This document shows positions 53,001 through 61,695 of a DNA stretch of 64,000 nucleotides, in pieces (position 1 is the stretch's first letter; each line of letters opens with the position of its first letter). The notes below the pieces were generated by a model, which searched no databases, was not told where the DNA came from, and saw only the letters and a list, made by a program, of their open reading frames with translations. Both the position numbers and the translations under genes were made by a program. Source of the DNA: Rhizobium rhizoryzae (lineage in GTDB: Bacteria > Pseudomonadota > Alphaproteobacteria > Rhizobiales > Rhizobiaceae); assembly GCF_011046895.1 (NCBI RefSeq), contig NZ_CP049250.1, positions 310,001 through 374,000 of the forward strand. Reading direction: 5' to 3'.

Positions 53001-53495
53001 TTGGCGGATATACTAAGCCAGCAGGAACGTTCAGCCTTGATGGCTAGGATCAAAGGAAAAGACACAAAGCCTGAGATGCTCGTTCGTCGGGGCCTTTTCC
53101 GCAAAGGTTACCGGTTTAGACTACATCGCCAGGTAGGTCTGTCACGCCCCGACATCGTCCTTGGCCCTCGGAAAGTTGCCATTTTCATCCATGGCTGCTT
53201 CTGGCATCAACATGACAGATGCCGTCACTACAGACTGCCGAAGAGCAATATTGAGTTTTGGAGGGGCAAACTTTCGAAGAACAGCCTCCGAGATCGCCAA
53301 AATGTTGAGGCGCTCCATCGAGCGGGCTGGCGTGTGGCCCTAATATGGGAATGCGGGGCCCGCGATCCTGATTTGATCGAGGAACTATCCGGCTGGATAG
53401 ATCGAACCCAGTCGTTTTTCGTCGCTTCGGAAGCAGGCGGGTTACGTTCGGTAGAGCTGATAGATAACTTGGAGCTGCCACCAACAGAAAAGTGA
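53001..53495 (+). CDS. vsr: Very-short-patch mismatch repair endonuclease
   Basis: 164 residues from the TTG at 53001: GGAGG stands five bases before it and the protein then starts MADILSQQERSALMARIKGK, as in other Vsr proteins; an ATG at 52989 would place the ribosome site inside the gene. The nuclease core has Asp51 (SRPDIV), the GCFWHQHDRC zinc/active region at 65-74, and IWECG near 117. Nicks 5' of T in T:G mismatches made by 5-methylcytosine deamination. Divergent from the methyltransferase with 166 bases between. Confidence 0.93.
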   Translation: MADILSQQERSALMARIKGKDTKPEMLVRRGLFRKGYRFRLHRQVGLSRPDIVLGPRKVAIFIHGCFWHQHDRCRHYRLPKSNIEFWRGKLSKNSLRDRQNVEALHRAGWRVALIWECGARDPDLIEELSGWIDRTQSFFVASEAGGLRSVELIDNLELPPTEK

Positions 53496-53555
53496 CCTGG
53501 AAATAGGCGGCAGTCGTCCACTCTTTAACGAGATGCCAAGGGTTGAGCTGGATCA

Positions 53556-54521
53556 CTAGGTGTTTAGTCCCGGCATTTGGTGGTGCGGGTTGAGTTTAAA
53601 CCGTTCCGGCTCTGTTGCCCAGATTTTGCAGATATATTCGTAGGGCGTCAGGCCGCGCAGTGTCTTTAACCGCCGGCCGTAATTGTAGGCGTCAACGAAA
53701 TCATGAAGGTGGGCTTTTAGCTGTGCATGGCTGTCGTAGTGGTAACGTTTGACGGTCGCTTCCTTGATCGTGCGATTCATTCGCTCGACCTGGCCGTTGG
53801 TCCAGGGATGCTTGATTTTGGTGAGCCTGTGCTCGATCCCGTTCTCACGGCAACGCATGTCGAACATGTGCGTGATGTACGTGGCCGTAGGCCCATCGGC
53901 GTAGCGCGGTGGGAACGTGAACTGGATGCCATTATCGGTCAGGACGGTGTGGATTTTGTAGGGCACGGCCGCGATCAGCGCGACGAGAAAGGCGGACGCC
54001 AATGTCCTGCCTGTTCTCGTGACCAACTGCACGAAGGCGAACTTGCTGGTTCGGTCTATCGCCACGTAAAGATAGAGCTTTCCTTCGGCTGTGCGCACTT
54101 CGGCGATGTCAATGTGGAAGTACCCGATAGGGTAGGTCTTGAACTTCTTCTTCGGCTCCTTGTCCCCTGTTACTTCTGGCAATCGGCTGATCTCATGCCG
54201 TTGTAAGCAGCGATGCAGGGACGAGCGGGTCAAGTGCGGGATCGTAGCCTGCAGGGCGTAGAGGCAGTCATCCAACGGCAGCAGCGTGTGTCGGCGGAAG
54301 GCAACGATGATCGCCTCTTCTTCGATTGAAAGTGTCGTCGAGTGCGCGTCTTTCGGACCGGTTGGCAGGTCCTTCACCGCTGTGCGCCGCTTCCACTTTG
54401 CTACGGTCTTCTGGTTGATCCCATAGCGTTTCGCCAGAACCCTCAGGCTCTCTTGACTATGTTGTATCGCTCGACGGACTGCCTCTGTCGTGCGGGCGCT
54501 CCCGTGCAGAATCTGACCCAT
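53556..54521 (-). CDS. IS481-family transposase
   Basis: 321 residues from 54521 (GGAGGG before the ATG). N-terminal helix-turn-helix (LRVLAKRYGINQKTVAKWKR) then an rve-type catalytic core with Asp138 (FHIDIAEV), Asp196 (VLTDNGIQF) and Glu246 (NGQVERMNRT). The stop codon TAG is not part of the element: the frame reads through the left terminal repeat and is closed by flanking CTAG. Intact, so probably active. Confidence 0.95.
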   Translation of the reverse strand: MGQILHGSARTTEAVRRAIQHSQESLRVLAKRYGINQKTVAKWKRRTAVKDLPTGPKDAHSTTLSIEEEAIIVAFRRHTLLPLDDCLYALQATIPHLTRSSLHRCLQRHEISRLPEVTGDKEPKKKFKTYPIGYFHIDIAEVRTAEGKLYLYVAIDRTSKFAFVQLVTRTGRTLASAFLVALIAAVPYKIHTVLTDNGIQFTFPPRYADGPTATYITHMFDMRCRENGIEHRLTKIKHPWTNGQVERMNRTIKEATVKRYHYDSHAQLKAHLHDFVDAYNYGRRLKTLRGLTPYEYICKIWATEPERFKLNPHHQMPGLNT

Positions 54522-54577
54522 AGTGCATCCCTCCATTCCTGGCTGAATAATGCACCATCAAACGCCGGGACCAAACA
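53561..54577 (-). mobile_element. IS481-family insertion sequence (1017 bases)
   Basis: Terminal inverted repeats of about 26 bases with three mismatches: TGTTTAGTCCCGGCATTTGG at the left end, and the complement of the right end reads TGTTTGGTCCCGGCGTTTGA. The left flank ACTAGG (53555-53560) is an NCTAGN site, the target known for IS481. The right flank (GCCCTT) is different, so no target duplication remains, and an IS5-family transposase is cut at exactly 54578. This suggests a deletion next to the element after insertion. Confidence 0.9.
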
Positions 54578-55501
54578 GCCCTTGATACCGCAACGGTTAA
54601 ACCGTCTTCGCTGGAGCGCATCACGGTGGACACGACAGTGCAGCCCAAGGCGATTGCCTATCCGACCGATGGTCGGCTTTACCTGAAGGCGCTCATGGCC
54701 CTTGTGCGCCTGGCCAAGCGTTTCGGCATCGAGCTTCGCCAGAGCCACACCCGGCTTGCCAAGGCCGCCGCCCTCAGAGCTGGCCGCTATGCGCATGCCA
54801 GGCAGTTTCGCCGCATGCGCCGGGAATTGAAGAAGCTGCGCACCTATCTCGGCCGCGTCTATCGCGATATCGGCCGCAAGATTGCCGGAAACCTCGATCT
54901 TCAGGCCCGCTTTGCAAGGCTTCTGGGTCTTGTCGAGCGGCTGCTGGCCCAAAAACCCAAGGACAGAAACAAGCTCTACGCGCTGCATGCACCCGAAGTC
55001 GTGTGCATCTCCAAGGGCAAGGCTCGTACTCCTTACGAGTTCGGGGCCAAGGTCGGCATCCCAACAACCAACCGCGAGGGGCTCGTGCTGGCCTCTGTCG
55101 CCTTCGAGAACAACCCCTATGACGGACACACGCTCAATCGGACGGTGGCTGAGGCAGTCGAGATCGGTGGTGTCAATCCAGAGCGCATCTATGTCGACAA
55201 GGGCTATCGCGGGCACGATTATGAAGGGCCTGCCACCGTCTTCATTGCCGGGCAGAAGCGCGGGCTTACCCCCACCATCCGTCGTGAGCTCAAGCGACGA
55301 TCCGCCATCGAGGCCACCATCGGTCACATGAAAACCGATGGTCGCCTCGACAGAAACTTTCTCCTCGGGCAGGATGGCGATGCCGCCAACGCCACCCTCG
55401 TGGCCGCAGCCCACAATCTGCGCCTCATCCTCAAGGCAATCGCCTTCTGGTGTGCCTTGATCCTGCTCGCCAGCCGAAATGCAGAAGCCAAAACCGCATA
55501 A
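54578..55501 (+). pseudogene. IS5-family transposase, 5'-truncated by the IS481 element
   Basis: The frame is open from the IS481 boundary at 54578, reading ALDTATVKPSSLERITVDTT, and ends at 55501; the N-terminal third of the transposase is missing. Remaining features are IS5-type DDE parts: VDTTVQPKAI (first Asp), YVDKGYRGHDY (second Asp) and RRSAIEATIGHMK (Glu). A GTG at 54626 could start a product, but the protein would lack the N-terminal domain. The missing 5' part is not found left of the IS481 element. Confidence 0.9.
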
Positions 55502-55886
55502 ACCAATCCTTCGCCAGCACCATCATACTGCACAAAATCAACGGCATCCGCGTTGTTCAGGGAGCACTACCTAACTTGCGTAGCACCTTCGCCAGTCTGG
55601 TTAGGCCGTACCGCTCTCTGCGATGAAAGCCAGGAAAGCGCCGCGCTGGTCTGGCTTGATCAACTTCACATTGAAGACAAGCCCGGATCGGCTATCGCAA
55701 ATGCTCCACGATGTATTGACGGCTTTGGCTGCCGGTTGCGACCGGATCGTGATCCGTGGAAATGCCACGCGGCAAGTTATCCAGCACCATTTCATCACCT
55801 GCCTTGACTTCGAATCGGCCTAAAGCGGTAACTGCCAAAACCACCTTGAAGCCGGTCTATATTCGCTACACCATTGTGAGCGTGAC
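55502..55886. other. Region of 385 bases after the IS5 remnant, with a doubtful small frame
   Basis: Probably holds the right end of the IS5-type element in the first ~60 bases. A 66-residue frame at 55623-55823 (MKARKAPRWSGLINFTLKTS...) has protein-like composition but no recognised family, no ribosome site, and an equally open antisense frame, so it is not called as a gene. Confidence 0.4.
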
Positions 55887-57260
55887 TTGAAAAGCACGTG
55901 CACGCAGGCGGTAGTCTTGAGCGACAACCAAGAAGAATTCGACGCGTTGAGCCAGGCGGCACGATCTTTTGTGGACGAGCATGGCAAGAATGCCGACCGG
56001 CTATTCAACTTCTGCGAAAACTTCATGCACGACTGGCGCGAGAAACGCGGCACACGAGGCGCAAACGACAATAGGCTCGTCAATGACGTCTTCCGCTGGA
56101 CGATGAACCGGTATAATCGGCCACGTTACCAACCCAGGCGCAGCCGTGAAGAGCGCGCATCCACTTTTCTTCTGACTCCGGGAGCGTACCAGATGTCAGC
56201 GGAAGACTTCGGTCGGGCGTCCGTTCGAAATGCGGCCCGGATCACCGGCCAATCGAAGAGTACGGTTGGGAGGCACCTTGTGCGCCACGGCATCGCCCCG
56301 CGCCGTGATGCCAAAATCAAGAAGTTGACCAAGACTACGCAACAGCTCGTGCGCATTCTCGATGCGACGTTTGATCGGCAGGCAGCGGGTATTCTTCAGC
56401 TTGAAAGGCTGGGAACGGCTTTGTGGGACGCAGGCGAAACACGCCACGTTCCACCTACAACGCAGGCCTCACGCAAAAAGAAACTGACAGAGCTGCTAGC
56501 CGAGATTTCCGGCGCAGGCGTCGGCTACAACATTGTTACGATCGGGGATGTTTGCGGCGTCTTCCACGGACGTCGTTTCCGCTCACTGGGGGAAGCGAGC
56601 ACTTGGATAGCGGACGCACAGCGCCTGGGACGCTATCCCGCCATCCGTCAGCCTGAACCTATCGCCGTACCAGCCGCACGGGATTACTTCTGGGCCGATC
56701 CCTTTGTCAGGGACGTCATGGCTATCATCGAGATGGGTGTGACCGGTCATTTCTACCCTATAGAAAAACTAGACGCCATATACCGCTTCGAGCGGCTGCT
56801 GACCGACATGACGCCGGTTCTGCCATGGCTGGAGCGCGCCCATCATTCCTTCGCTGGCGATGACATGGCGGAGAACCTCTCAACGCTGGCGGACAAGATC
56901 AACGATCCGGCCGTGCGCAAGGCAACCCGACGTCTTGCCAAAATCATGAGAGACCTCAAAAACTTCATGGGGCCGTTGCCGACATCCTTCGATGCGTTCC
57001 AAAACGTCGACATGGTCCTCAGCGTCATGGACAAGACAGCGGAGGCGTCTCCCGAAAGCTTTGCCAGGCTGGCCTACATCCGGGAATCGTTCGCGATGAG
57101 CGGCGACGATTACCTTGAAGCCAGAGGCCGTCTTTCGCGGATGCTGGTGCTGGAGAAGTCAGGCGAATGGCAAGCGCCCGACAGCGAGACCCTGTCTCAC
57201 TACCTTCCAGAGGTAGTGCGGGAGGTTGAAGTGGGCGACGAAAACGACATGCCATACTGA
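55887..57260 (+). CDS. Hypothetical protein with possible helix-turn-helix
   Basis: 457 residues from a TTG at 55887; an internal ATG could also serve. No family recognised. Residues ~108-130 (SVRNAARITGQSKSTVGRHL) read as a helix-turn-helix, followed by basic RHGIAPRRDAKIKK. The middle contains GYNIVTIGDVCGVFHGRRFR and the C-terminal half is helical and acidic (LERAHHSFAGDDMAENLSTL). The protein has no signal or membrane segments, so a cytoplasmic DNA-associated role, such as a plasmid or element regulator, is possible. Gene order: IS remnant, this gene, flagellin. Confidence 0.65.
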   Translation: MKSTCTQAVVLSDNQEEFDALSQAARSFVDEHGKNADRLFNFCENFMHDWREKRGTRGANDNRLVNDVFRWTMNRYNRPRYQPRRSREERASTFLLTPGAYQMSAEDFGRASVRNAARITGQSKSTVGRHLVRHGIAPRRDAKIKKLTKTTQQLVRILDATFDRQAAGILQLERLGTALWDAGETRHVPPTTQASRKKKLTELLAEISGAGVGYNIVTIGDVCGVFHGRRFRSLGEASTWIADAQRLGRYPAIRQPEPIAVPAARDYFWADPFVRDVMAIIEMGVTGHFYPIEKLDAIYRFERLLTDMTPVLPWLERAHHSFAGDDMAENLSTLADKINDPAVRKATRRLAKIMRDLKNFMGPLPTSFDAFQNVDMVLSVMDKTAEASPESFARLAYIRESFAMSGDDYLEARGRLSRMLVLEKSGEWQAPDSETLSHYLPEVVREVEVGDENDMPY

Positions 57261-57531
57261 TTATGCCATTATTTTCAGATTCTTAATCGATATTGTCCCG
57301 TTTTTCTTATATAGTAAGAAATATTGCTCTTGGTGGAGACCGACTTGGGCAACCAGGCGAGCCAATGACGCTCGACGAGAAACTTTGATCGAAAAGCGAT
57401 CAGCCTCCGTATTTTTACCCAAACAACGTCGGACGAAAATTAAGACCTCATGAACCATTTTGCCTTCGCGGCAAATTGCGCCGACGGCACATGAAGAGCC
57501 AAGACCTCATCGCATTCGACGGCTCCATTCC

Positions 57532-58629
57532 ATGACCAGCATAATCACGAATAACGCTGCGCTTGCGGCCCTCAGCACCTTGCGGGATGTGGGCACACGA
57601 CTCGGCACAGAGCAAGATCGCATATCCACCGGACTGCGGGTGGCAACGGCATCAGACAACGCCGCCTACTGGTCGATTTCAACCACGATGCGTTCCGAAA
57701 CAAAGTCGATGGCAGCTGTCACCGATAGCATAGGTCTTGCGAAAGGCATCGTTGATGTCGCCTACACCGCAATGGAGACCGTGCATAAGAGCTTCGTAGA
57801 AATCAGAAACCTCGCGATAACAGCTAGCGGCATGCCGCAGCCGGAATTCAAAAACCTCATAATCGGCGGGTATGACCTCGACGAGTATTACGGCAAGTCG
57901 CAGGTCGCCGACATCGAGCGGCAGATGCAACAGTTGCAGGACCAAGCCCGCGATGCGATGGTGTCCGCATCGTTCTCGGGAGTGAACCTGCTGTATAATC
58001 CGAAGGGGCAACCCGAGAAGGCCAGTCAACGGACTTACTCCTTCGTGATCGGATATGGCGAAGCGAAGGTCCAGACCATAGACGTCAAGGCGATTGACCT
58101 CCTGTTGCTCAATGACGACTCGGGGTATCCGAAGACGTCTCCCTGGGATTACAATCCCGAAGAGGCGCTGTTCGACCAAGCGGACGTCGTCATGACACCG
58201 GGGTCGGTCGTACCGGCTTTGGTGACGTGGTACAACATCATTGCGACCAATCCCGTGACGGGCGTTCCGGAAGCATACGACGTGCATCCATCCTTTCCGT
58301 TGATGAACCTCGAAAACAATATCGCTCGAGACGGCGGGGACCGGGCAGGTCTATACTCCAACTTCGTAGACACCCTCGAGAAGAAAATACAGGGTGTCGC
58401 CGACCGCATGTCCTATCTCGGTTCCATTCAGAGCTCTCTCGAGGCACATGAAGAACTGAACAAACGGCGGATCGAAACGGTGACCCAGGGTGTGGGGCTT
58501 CTTGTCGATGCGGATATGAACGAGGCATCTACCCGCCTGAAGGCTTTGCAAACCCAGCAGCAGCTTGCAACACAGGGGTTACAGATCGCCAACGCTTCCC
58601 CTGATTCCATTCTGCAACTGTTCAGGTGA
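57532..58629 (+). CDS. Flagellin-like protein (orphan)
   Basis: 365 residues from the ATG at 57532. The N-terminal D0/D1 helices are those of rhizobial flagellins (SIITNNAALAALSTLRDVGT, ISTGLRVATASDNAAYWSIS), as is the C-terminal part (RMSYLGSIQSSLEAHEELNK, ATQGLQIANASPDSILQLFR). The central 150 residues, from about 165 to 300, are unlike usual flagellin variable domains and are polar with several aromatic residues. No other flagellar genes or flaF/flbT are nearby. No membrane export signal is needed, as flagellin leaves by the flagellar type III route. Its function in an island is unknown; it could be an alternative filament subunit. Confidence 0.88.
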   Translation: MTSIITNNAALAALSTLRDVGTRLGTEQDRISTGLRVATASDNAAYWSISTTMRSETKSMAAVTDSIGLAKGIVDVAYTAMETVHKSFVEIRNLAITASGMPQPEFKNLIIGGYDLDEYYGKSQVADIERQMQQLQDQARDAMVSASFSGVNLLYNPKGQPEKASQRTYSFVIGYGEAKVQTIDVKAIDLLLLNDDSGYPKTSPWDYNPEEALFDQADVVMTPGSVVPALVTWYNIIATNPVTGVPEAYDVHPSFPLMNLENNIARDGGDRAGLYSNFVDTLEKKIQGVADRMSYLGSIQSSLEAHEELNKRRIETVTQGVGLLVDADMNEASTRLKALQTQQQLATQGLQIANASPDSILQLFR

Positions 58630-59314
58630 TGCTGGCACCGTTTTCGCGATTGACATGCCCGCCGAGTAACATGACGACCAGATGCACAAGGTTGCGCGCG
58701 CCAAACCTCACTTTAAGCCGGTCAAGACGATGCTCCACCGTTCGGTGGGATAGGCCCAATTGCGCGGCGATTTCTTTGGCGGTGCAGCCTTCGAGCAAAA
58801 GCTGAACCACGGCCTCGTCATCAATATCGAACCTGCCCGGCGTCTTCGGTGCATCCAGAAGAAATCGAGCATTTGAAGAAGAGATCACCCACCGAGGGCG
58901 GCCAAGCGTCCGCTGCGGTATCAGAATCCGGTCATAGCCGAGATTGATGCCGAAGAGCTTGGTCTTCACCAACTCCATCGACGGCTGCTGGTTCTCAATG
59001 ACTTGGCGAAGGCGCGGGATCACAGCCGACGCCATGTAGTCCTGGTCCTTGAAGTCGCCAATTCGCTGATCTTCGAAAATCTTGTTGACGTTGAACAAGC
59101 TCGACGTGAAGCCAGAATGGCGCACTGGCGTCATCTGCCACGCGAGCGGATCATCACCTTCGATCCGAAACACCGTTAATCGCATCTTGATTGAAAGTAG
59201 GTCTATAACACCGGCATAAACGCGATGCGGCTCCACAGGATCGGTGGGATTGGTCTCGATCCATGCATCCAGCATCTTCTGGGTCACGGCGGCAAAGGGT
59301 TTATCTTTCAACAT
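58622..59314 (-). CDS. LuxR-family transcriptional regulator
   Basis: 230 residues. C-terminal GerE/LuxR helix-turn-helix at about 165-222 (LLLEGCTAKEIAAQLGLSHR, TVEHRLDRLKVRFGARNLV). The N-terminal ~150 residues have no recognised autoinducer or receiver signature and may be a PAS-like sensing fold. Convergent with the flagellin gene, overlapping it by eight bases, so the two genes are probably linked functionally. Not a VisN/VisR or Rem protein by sight. Small-signal sensing is possible but not shown. Confidence 0.85.
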   Translation of the reverse strand: MLKDKPFAAVTQKMLDAWIETNPTDPVEPHRVYAGVIDLLSIKMRLTVFRIEGDDPLAWQMTPVRHSGFTSSLFNVNKIFEDQRIGDFKDQDYMASAVIPRLRQVIENQQPSMELVKTKLFGINLGYDRILIPQRTLGRPRWVISSSNARFLLDAPKTPGRFDIDDEAVVQLLLEGCTAKEIAAQLGLSHRTVEHRLDRLKVRFGARNLVHLVVMLLGGHVNRENGASIT

Positions 59315-60102
59315 GCGTCTCTTCTTCCAGTTGCCGCTACTGAAAAATGACAGACCTCAGAAGCGCAACCTGGTATGGAGACCCGACTAACGTTATCCCG
59401 CCTTTTTGCGCCAAGGATTTGCAATTGTGGCGGATAGATAAGTCAGAGCTTTCAATAAGAACCGAACCGGAAAGCCTCGGCGGGGGTGGTCGGTCCCGGT
59501 TCCCGCTGATGGCGGCGCGATGCTGAACCTCCTGCGGCAACCCGTTTAACCGCGCTCGGCATGCGCGAATTCCCGCGTCATCCCCGTTATCGGGGTCGCT
59601 ATGCTTGCCGCTCCGATATGCTCATCTTTCGTTGCCTGATGCAGTTCCCGCATTCGAATGGCTCACGGGCCATTCTGAACTACTTCGGTGCTGTAGGGCG
59701 AAGAATACAGCCCGATACAGCACTAATTTACGCTGGAATGGGCCAACTAGCCCCATTATGTTTCCGCACCCTCAGCACCAAGCCTACCGCCATGCTCACT
59801 CCGTCAACGGCGATGCCGTCCTTCGCGTTGCTACGGTCCTTCGGATGACTGCCGTTGCACGTGCCGGTGGGATTGGAGGCATCGGGACGGGAACATCTAA
59901 GGCCGCCTTGCGGGCGGGTTCGAAGCTTGGCCTGCGGCCCGCATCGAACAGGAACTGGCACGGTGGGACAGATCATTAAAAGTCTCGCGAGAGGATTAGC
60001 CAAAGCTCCGGCAAAGCTCAACCTTACCGCGTACTTTCCTGGGCTCGATTTTCGTTTTCTGCTAGAAATATTCAAGAAAAACAACATCAGTCGACGTCTA
60101 GC
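59315..60102. other. Gene-poor region, 788 bases
   Basis: Only small frames, none with a ribosome site or known product. The part 59690-59730 can form a hairpin from TGCTGTAGGGC and GCCCGATACAGCA. Nothing else is recognised. Confidence 0.5.
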
Positions 60103-60342
60103 ATGACAACTAAAATAACAACCATTCCGGGATTGACGTTCGATCTTATTATAGAGGAGGTAAACATCCGATGCACCAATGGCGGGCTGATCTGCTACCT
60201 GGCGACCATCTATCGGAAGGATAAGGGCTCTTCGTTACGGCGTGTCGTCCGACGATCGCGGTTGCTGGGCGCGGCGGCAGACATGAAGCGCGAAATTCAG
60301 CAGGATGGAATCAGAGCGTTCCGACGCTTTCAAAATCTCTGA
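60103..60342 (+). CDS. Small hypothetical protein
   Basis: 79 residues: a beta-rich N-terminus (TIPGLTFDLIIEEVNIRC), then a basic stretch (LRRVVRRSRLLGAAADMKRE). No family. Cytosolic. It opens a run of small plus-strand genes leading to the methyltransferase at 62844. Confidence 0.5.
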   Translation: MTTKITTIPGLTFDLIIEEVNIRCTNGGLICYLATIYRKDKGSSLRRVVRRSRLLGAAADMKREIQQDGIRAFRRFQNL

Positions 60343-60372
60343 AAATGCATCTGCATACTGGAAGGAAGTCGC

Positions 60373-60537
60373 ATGCTTCTATTTCGTTTTCTCACGCTCC
60401 CGGTCGTGTTGGCGGTGTCCGCCACGCTCTACACGTCGTCGATCAAAGCGCCTGACATTGTCGGGGCAGTCAACCTGGCGCTCTGGCCCTTCCTGTCCAT
60501 CATTTTGATCGCCAAGCTCTTGCGGTGGCGCGCATGA
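60373..60537 (+). CDS. Small membrane protein, 54 residues
   Basis: ATG at 60373 opens a 54-residue frame with two hydrophobic segments (LLFRFLTLPVVLAVSATLY and IVGAVNLALWPFLSIILIAK) and a basic C-terminus. Its stop overlaps the next start in an ATGA arrangement at 60534, which supports translation of both. No homologue recognised. Confidence 0.45.
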   Translation: MLLFRFLTLPVVLAVSATLYTSSIKAPDIVGAVNLALWPFLSIILIAKLLRWRA

Positions 60538-60827
60538 CGCGGTTTCGATGGATCAACAAGGAGCGCAGCGCATCGTGTGCTGTCAGGATCAAGGGCAGTG
60601 CGTATCATCTCTACGTCGCCATAGCACCGGATCGGCAGGGAGAGGCGGTATGGTCCGTACGTATGGGTGGACAATGGGGTCGACTGATCGCATCCGGTTT
60701 CGCGCCGGCGCTTGAACCTGCCCGCGCTCGCGCCGAATTCTACGCCGCGCGATGGGCTGGCAACGAGTGGGGCCTTTACTTCGGCGACCCCGAAAATTTT
60801 GCAAAAGAGCCGGATTTAGCCGGTTGA
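60534..60827 (+). CDS. Small hypothetical protein
   Basis: 97 residues from the ATG at 60534, coupled to the preceding stop (ATGA). Contains AYHLYVAIAPDRQGEAVWSV and RARAEFYAARWAGNEWGLYF, mixed alpha/beta. No family recognised. Sits in the small-gene run of the island. Confidence 0.5.
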   Translation: MTRFRWINKERSASCAVRIKGSAYHLYVAIAPDRQGEAVWSVRMGGQWGRLIASGFAPALEPARARAEFYAARWAGNEWGLYFGDPENFAKEPDLAG

Positions 60828-60905
60828 CGCGGTCGAAGATCGCTAGCAGCATTTAAGTGTGGGAACGCACATAGGCACCCGCTCACAACCGAGGAACCCC
60901 TGACA

Positions 60906-61097
60906 TTGATCATATCTGAGGAGAATACTGCGCTTCGGCGCGGACGGCGAAGCCATGTCCGGCGACTTACCGTGGACCTGCCCAAGGGCACGCTTTCCGC
61001 TTTGAAAATTCATGCCGTTCAACGTGAGACGACAATCCGGGAGTTCGTCACCGGCCTGATCGAGAACGCAGTTGCAAAGGAAGGAACAAACACATGA
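60906..61097 (+). CDS. Ribbon-helix-helix-like small protein
   Basis: 63 residues from a TTG at 60906, after GGGG/GAGG-type purines. RRLTVDLPKGTLSALKIHAV followed by QRETTIREFVTGLIENAV has the strand-helix-helix pattern of the ribbon-helix-helix (Arc/ParD) fold, as in small repressors and antitoxins. Overlaps the next gene by four bases. No toxin partner is recognised among the neighbours, so a transcriptional regulator of the cassette is also possible. Confidence 0.6.
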   Translation: MIISEENTALRRGRRSHVRRLTVDLPKGTLSALKIHAVQRETTIREFVTGLIENAVAKEGTNT

Positions 61098-61453
61098 AGA
61101 CCGTTGAACTCGACGGCCGGTCGATCGAAAATCCGGCATATTGCAACCACAAGCGCGGTCGGAACTGGGCGGCGATCATGCGTGGAAAGAACGCTGCCAA
61201 CTGCGCCCGCGACTTTCTCCCGATGAACGGAGAGATCGTCGATCTCGAAGCAGTTCAGGCTGGTGATGTTGTCGAGTTTGGCGGGGACTACATCAGCGGA
61301 AGCGGCCGGAGACAGCCGGACCGGCGATGGTGGCATGTCCATGCCATAGAAGACGATGCACTGACCTACGAGCCTTATGAAAGCCTTGCAAAAGCACTGA
61401 AGGCCGCACGGACAACGACGCCGTTGTCGATTACATCGGAGGAGCCAGTATGA
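61094..61453 (+). CDS. Hypothetical protein
   Basis: 119 residues, start overlaps the preceding stop by four bases (ATGA). Positions 14-60 (AYCNHKRGRNWAAIMRGKNA) are rich in Cys, His and basic residues; the middle DVVEFGGDYISGSGRRQPDR is beta-like. No recognised family. Coupled to the next gene by another four-base overlap. Confidence 0.6.
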   Translation: MKTVELDGRSIENPAYCNHKRGRNWAAIMRGKNAANCARDFLPMNGEIVDLEAVQAGDVVEFGGDYISGSGRRQPDRRWWHVHAIEDDALTYEPYESLAKALKAARTTTPLSITSEEPV

Positions 61454-61695
61454 CTGACGTCACGATCACAACCGATCACGACTATATCGGACAAATTCTA
61501 ACCGCAACCGCCGATGCCATCCGCTTTGCTGAGCGCGAAATCGAGGAGTGCCCAGCGAATGACACCGAGTATCGTGCGTTCGTCGAAGAGAAGCTCGAAC
61601 AACATCGTGTTCTCAATGAACAGATCGGACGGGTTTTCTTGCAAACCCGGCCGGGCCATGAAGTCCGGAACATAGCTTTGGAGAGTGGCGAATGA
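61450..61695 (+). CDS. Small helical hypothetical protein
   Basis: 81 residues with an acidic helical middle (IRFAEREIEECPANDTEYRA, FVEEKLEQHRVLNEQIGRVF). Start and stop overlap the neighbouring genes by four bases each, so it is translationally coupled. No function recognised. Confidence 0.6.
   Translation: MTDVTITTDHDYIGQILTATADAIRFAEREIEECPANDTEYRAFVEEKLEQHRVLNEQIGRVFLQTRPGHEVRNIALESGE

Noticed and set aside
58622-59314. Quorum-sensing LuxR receptor
   Set aside because: The N-terminal part shows no recognisable autoinducer-binding domain and no luxI-type gene is near.
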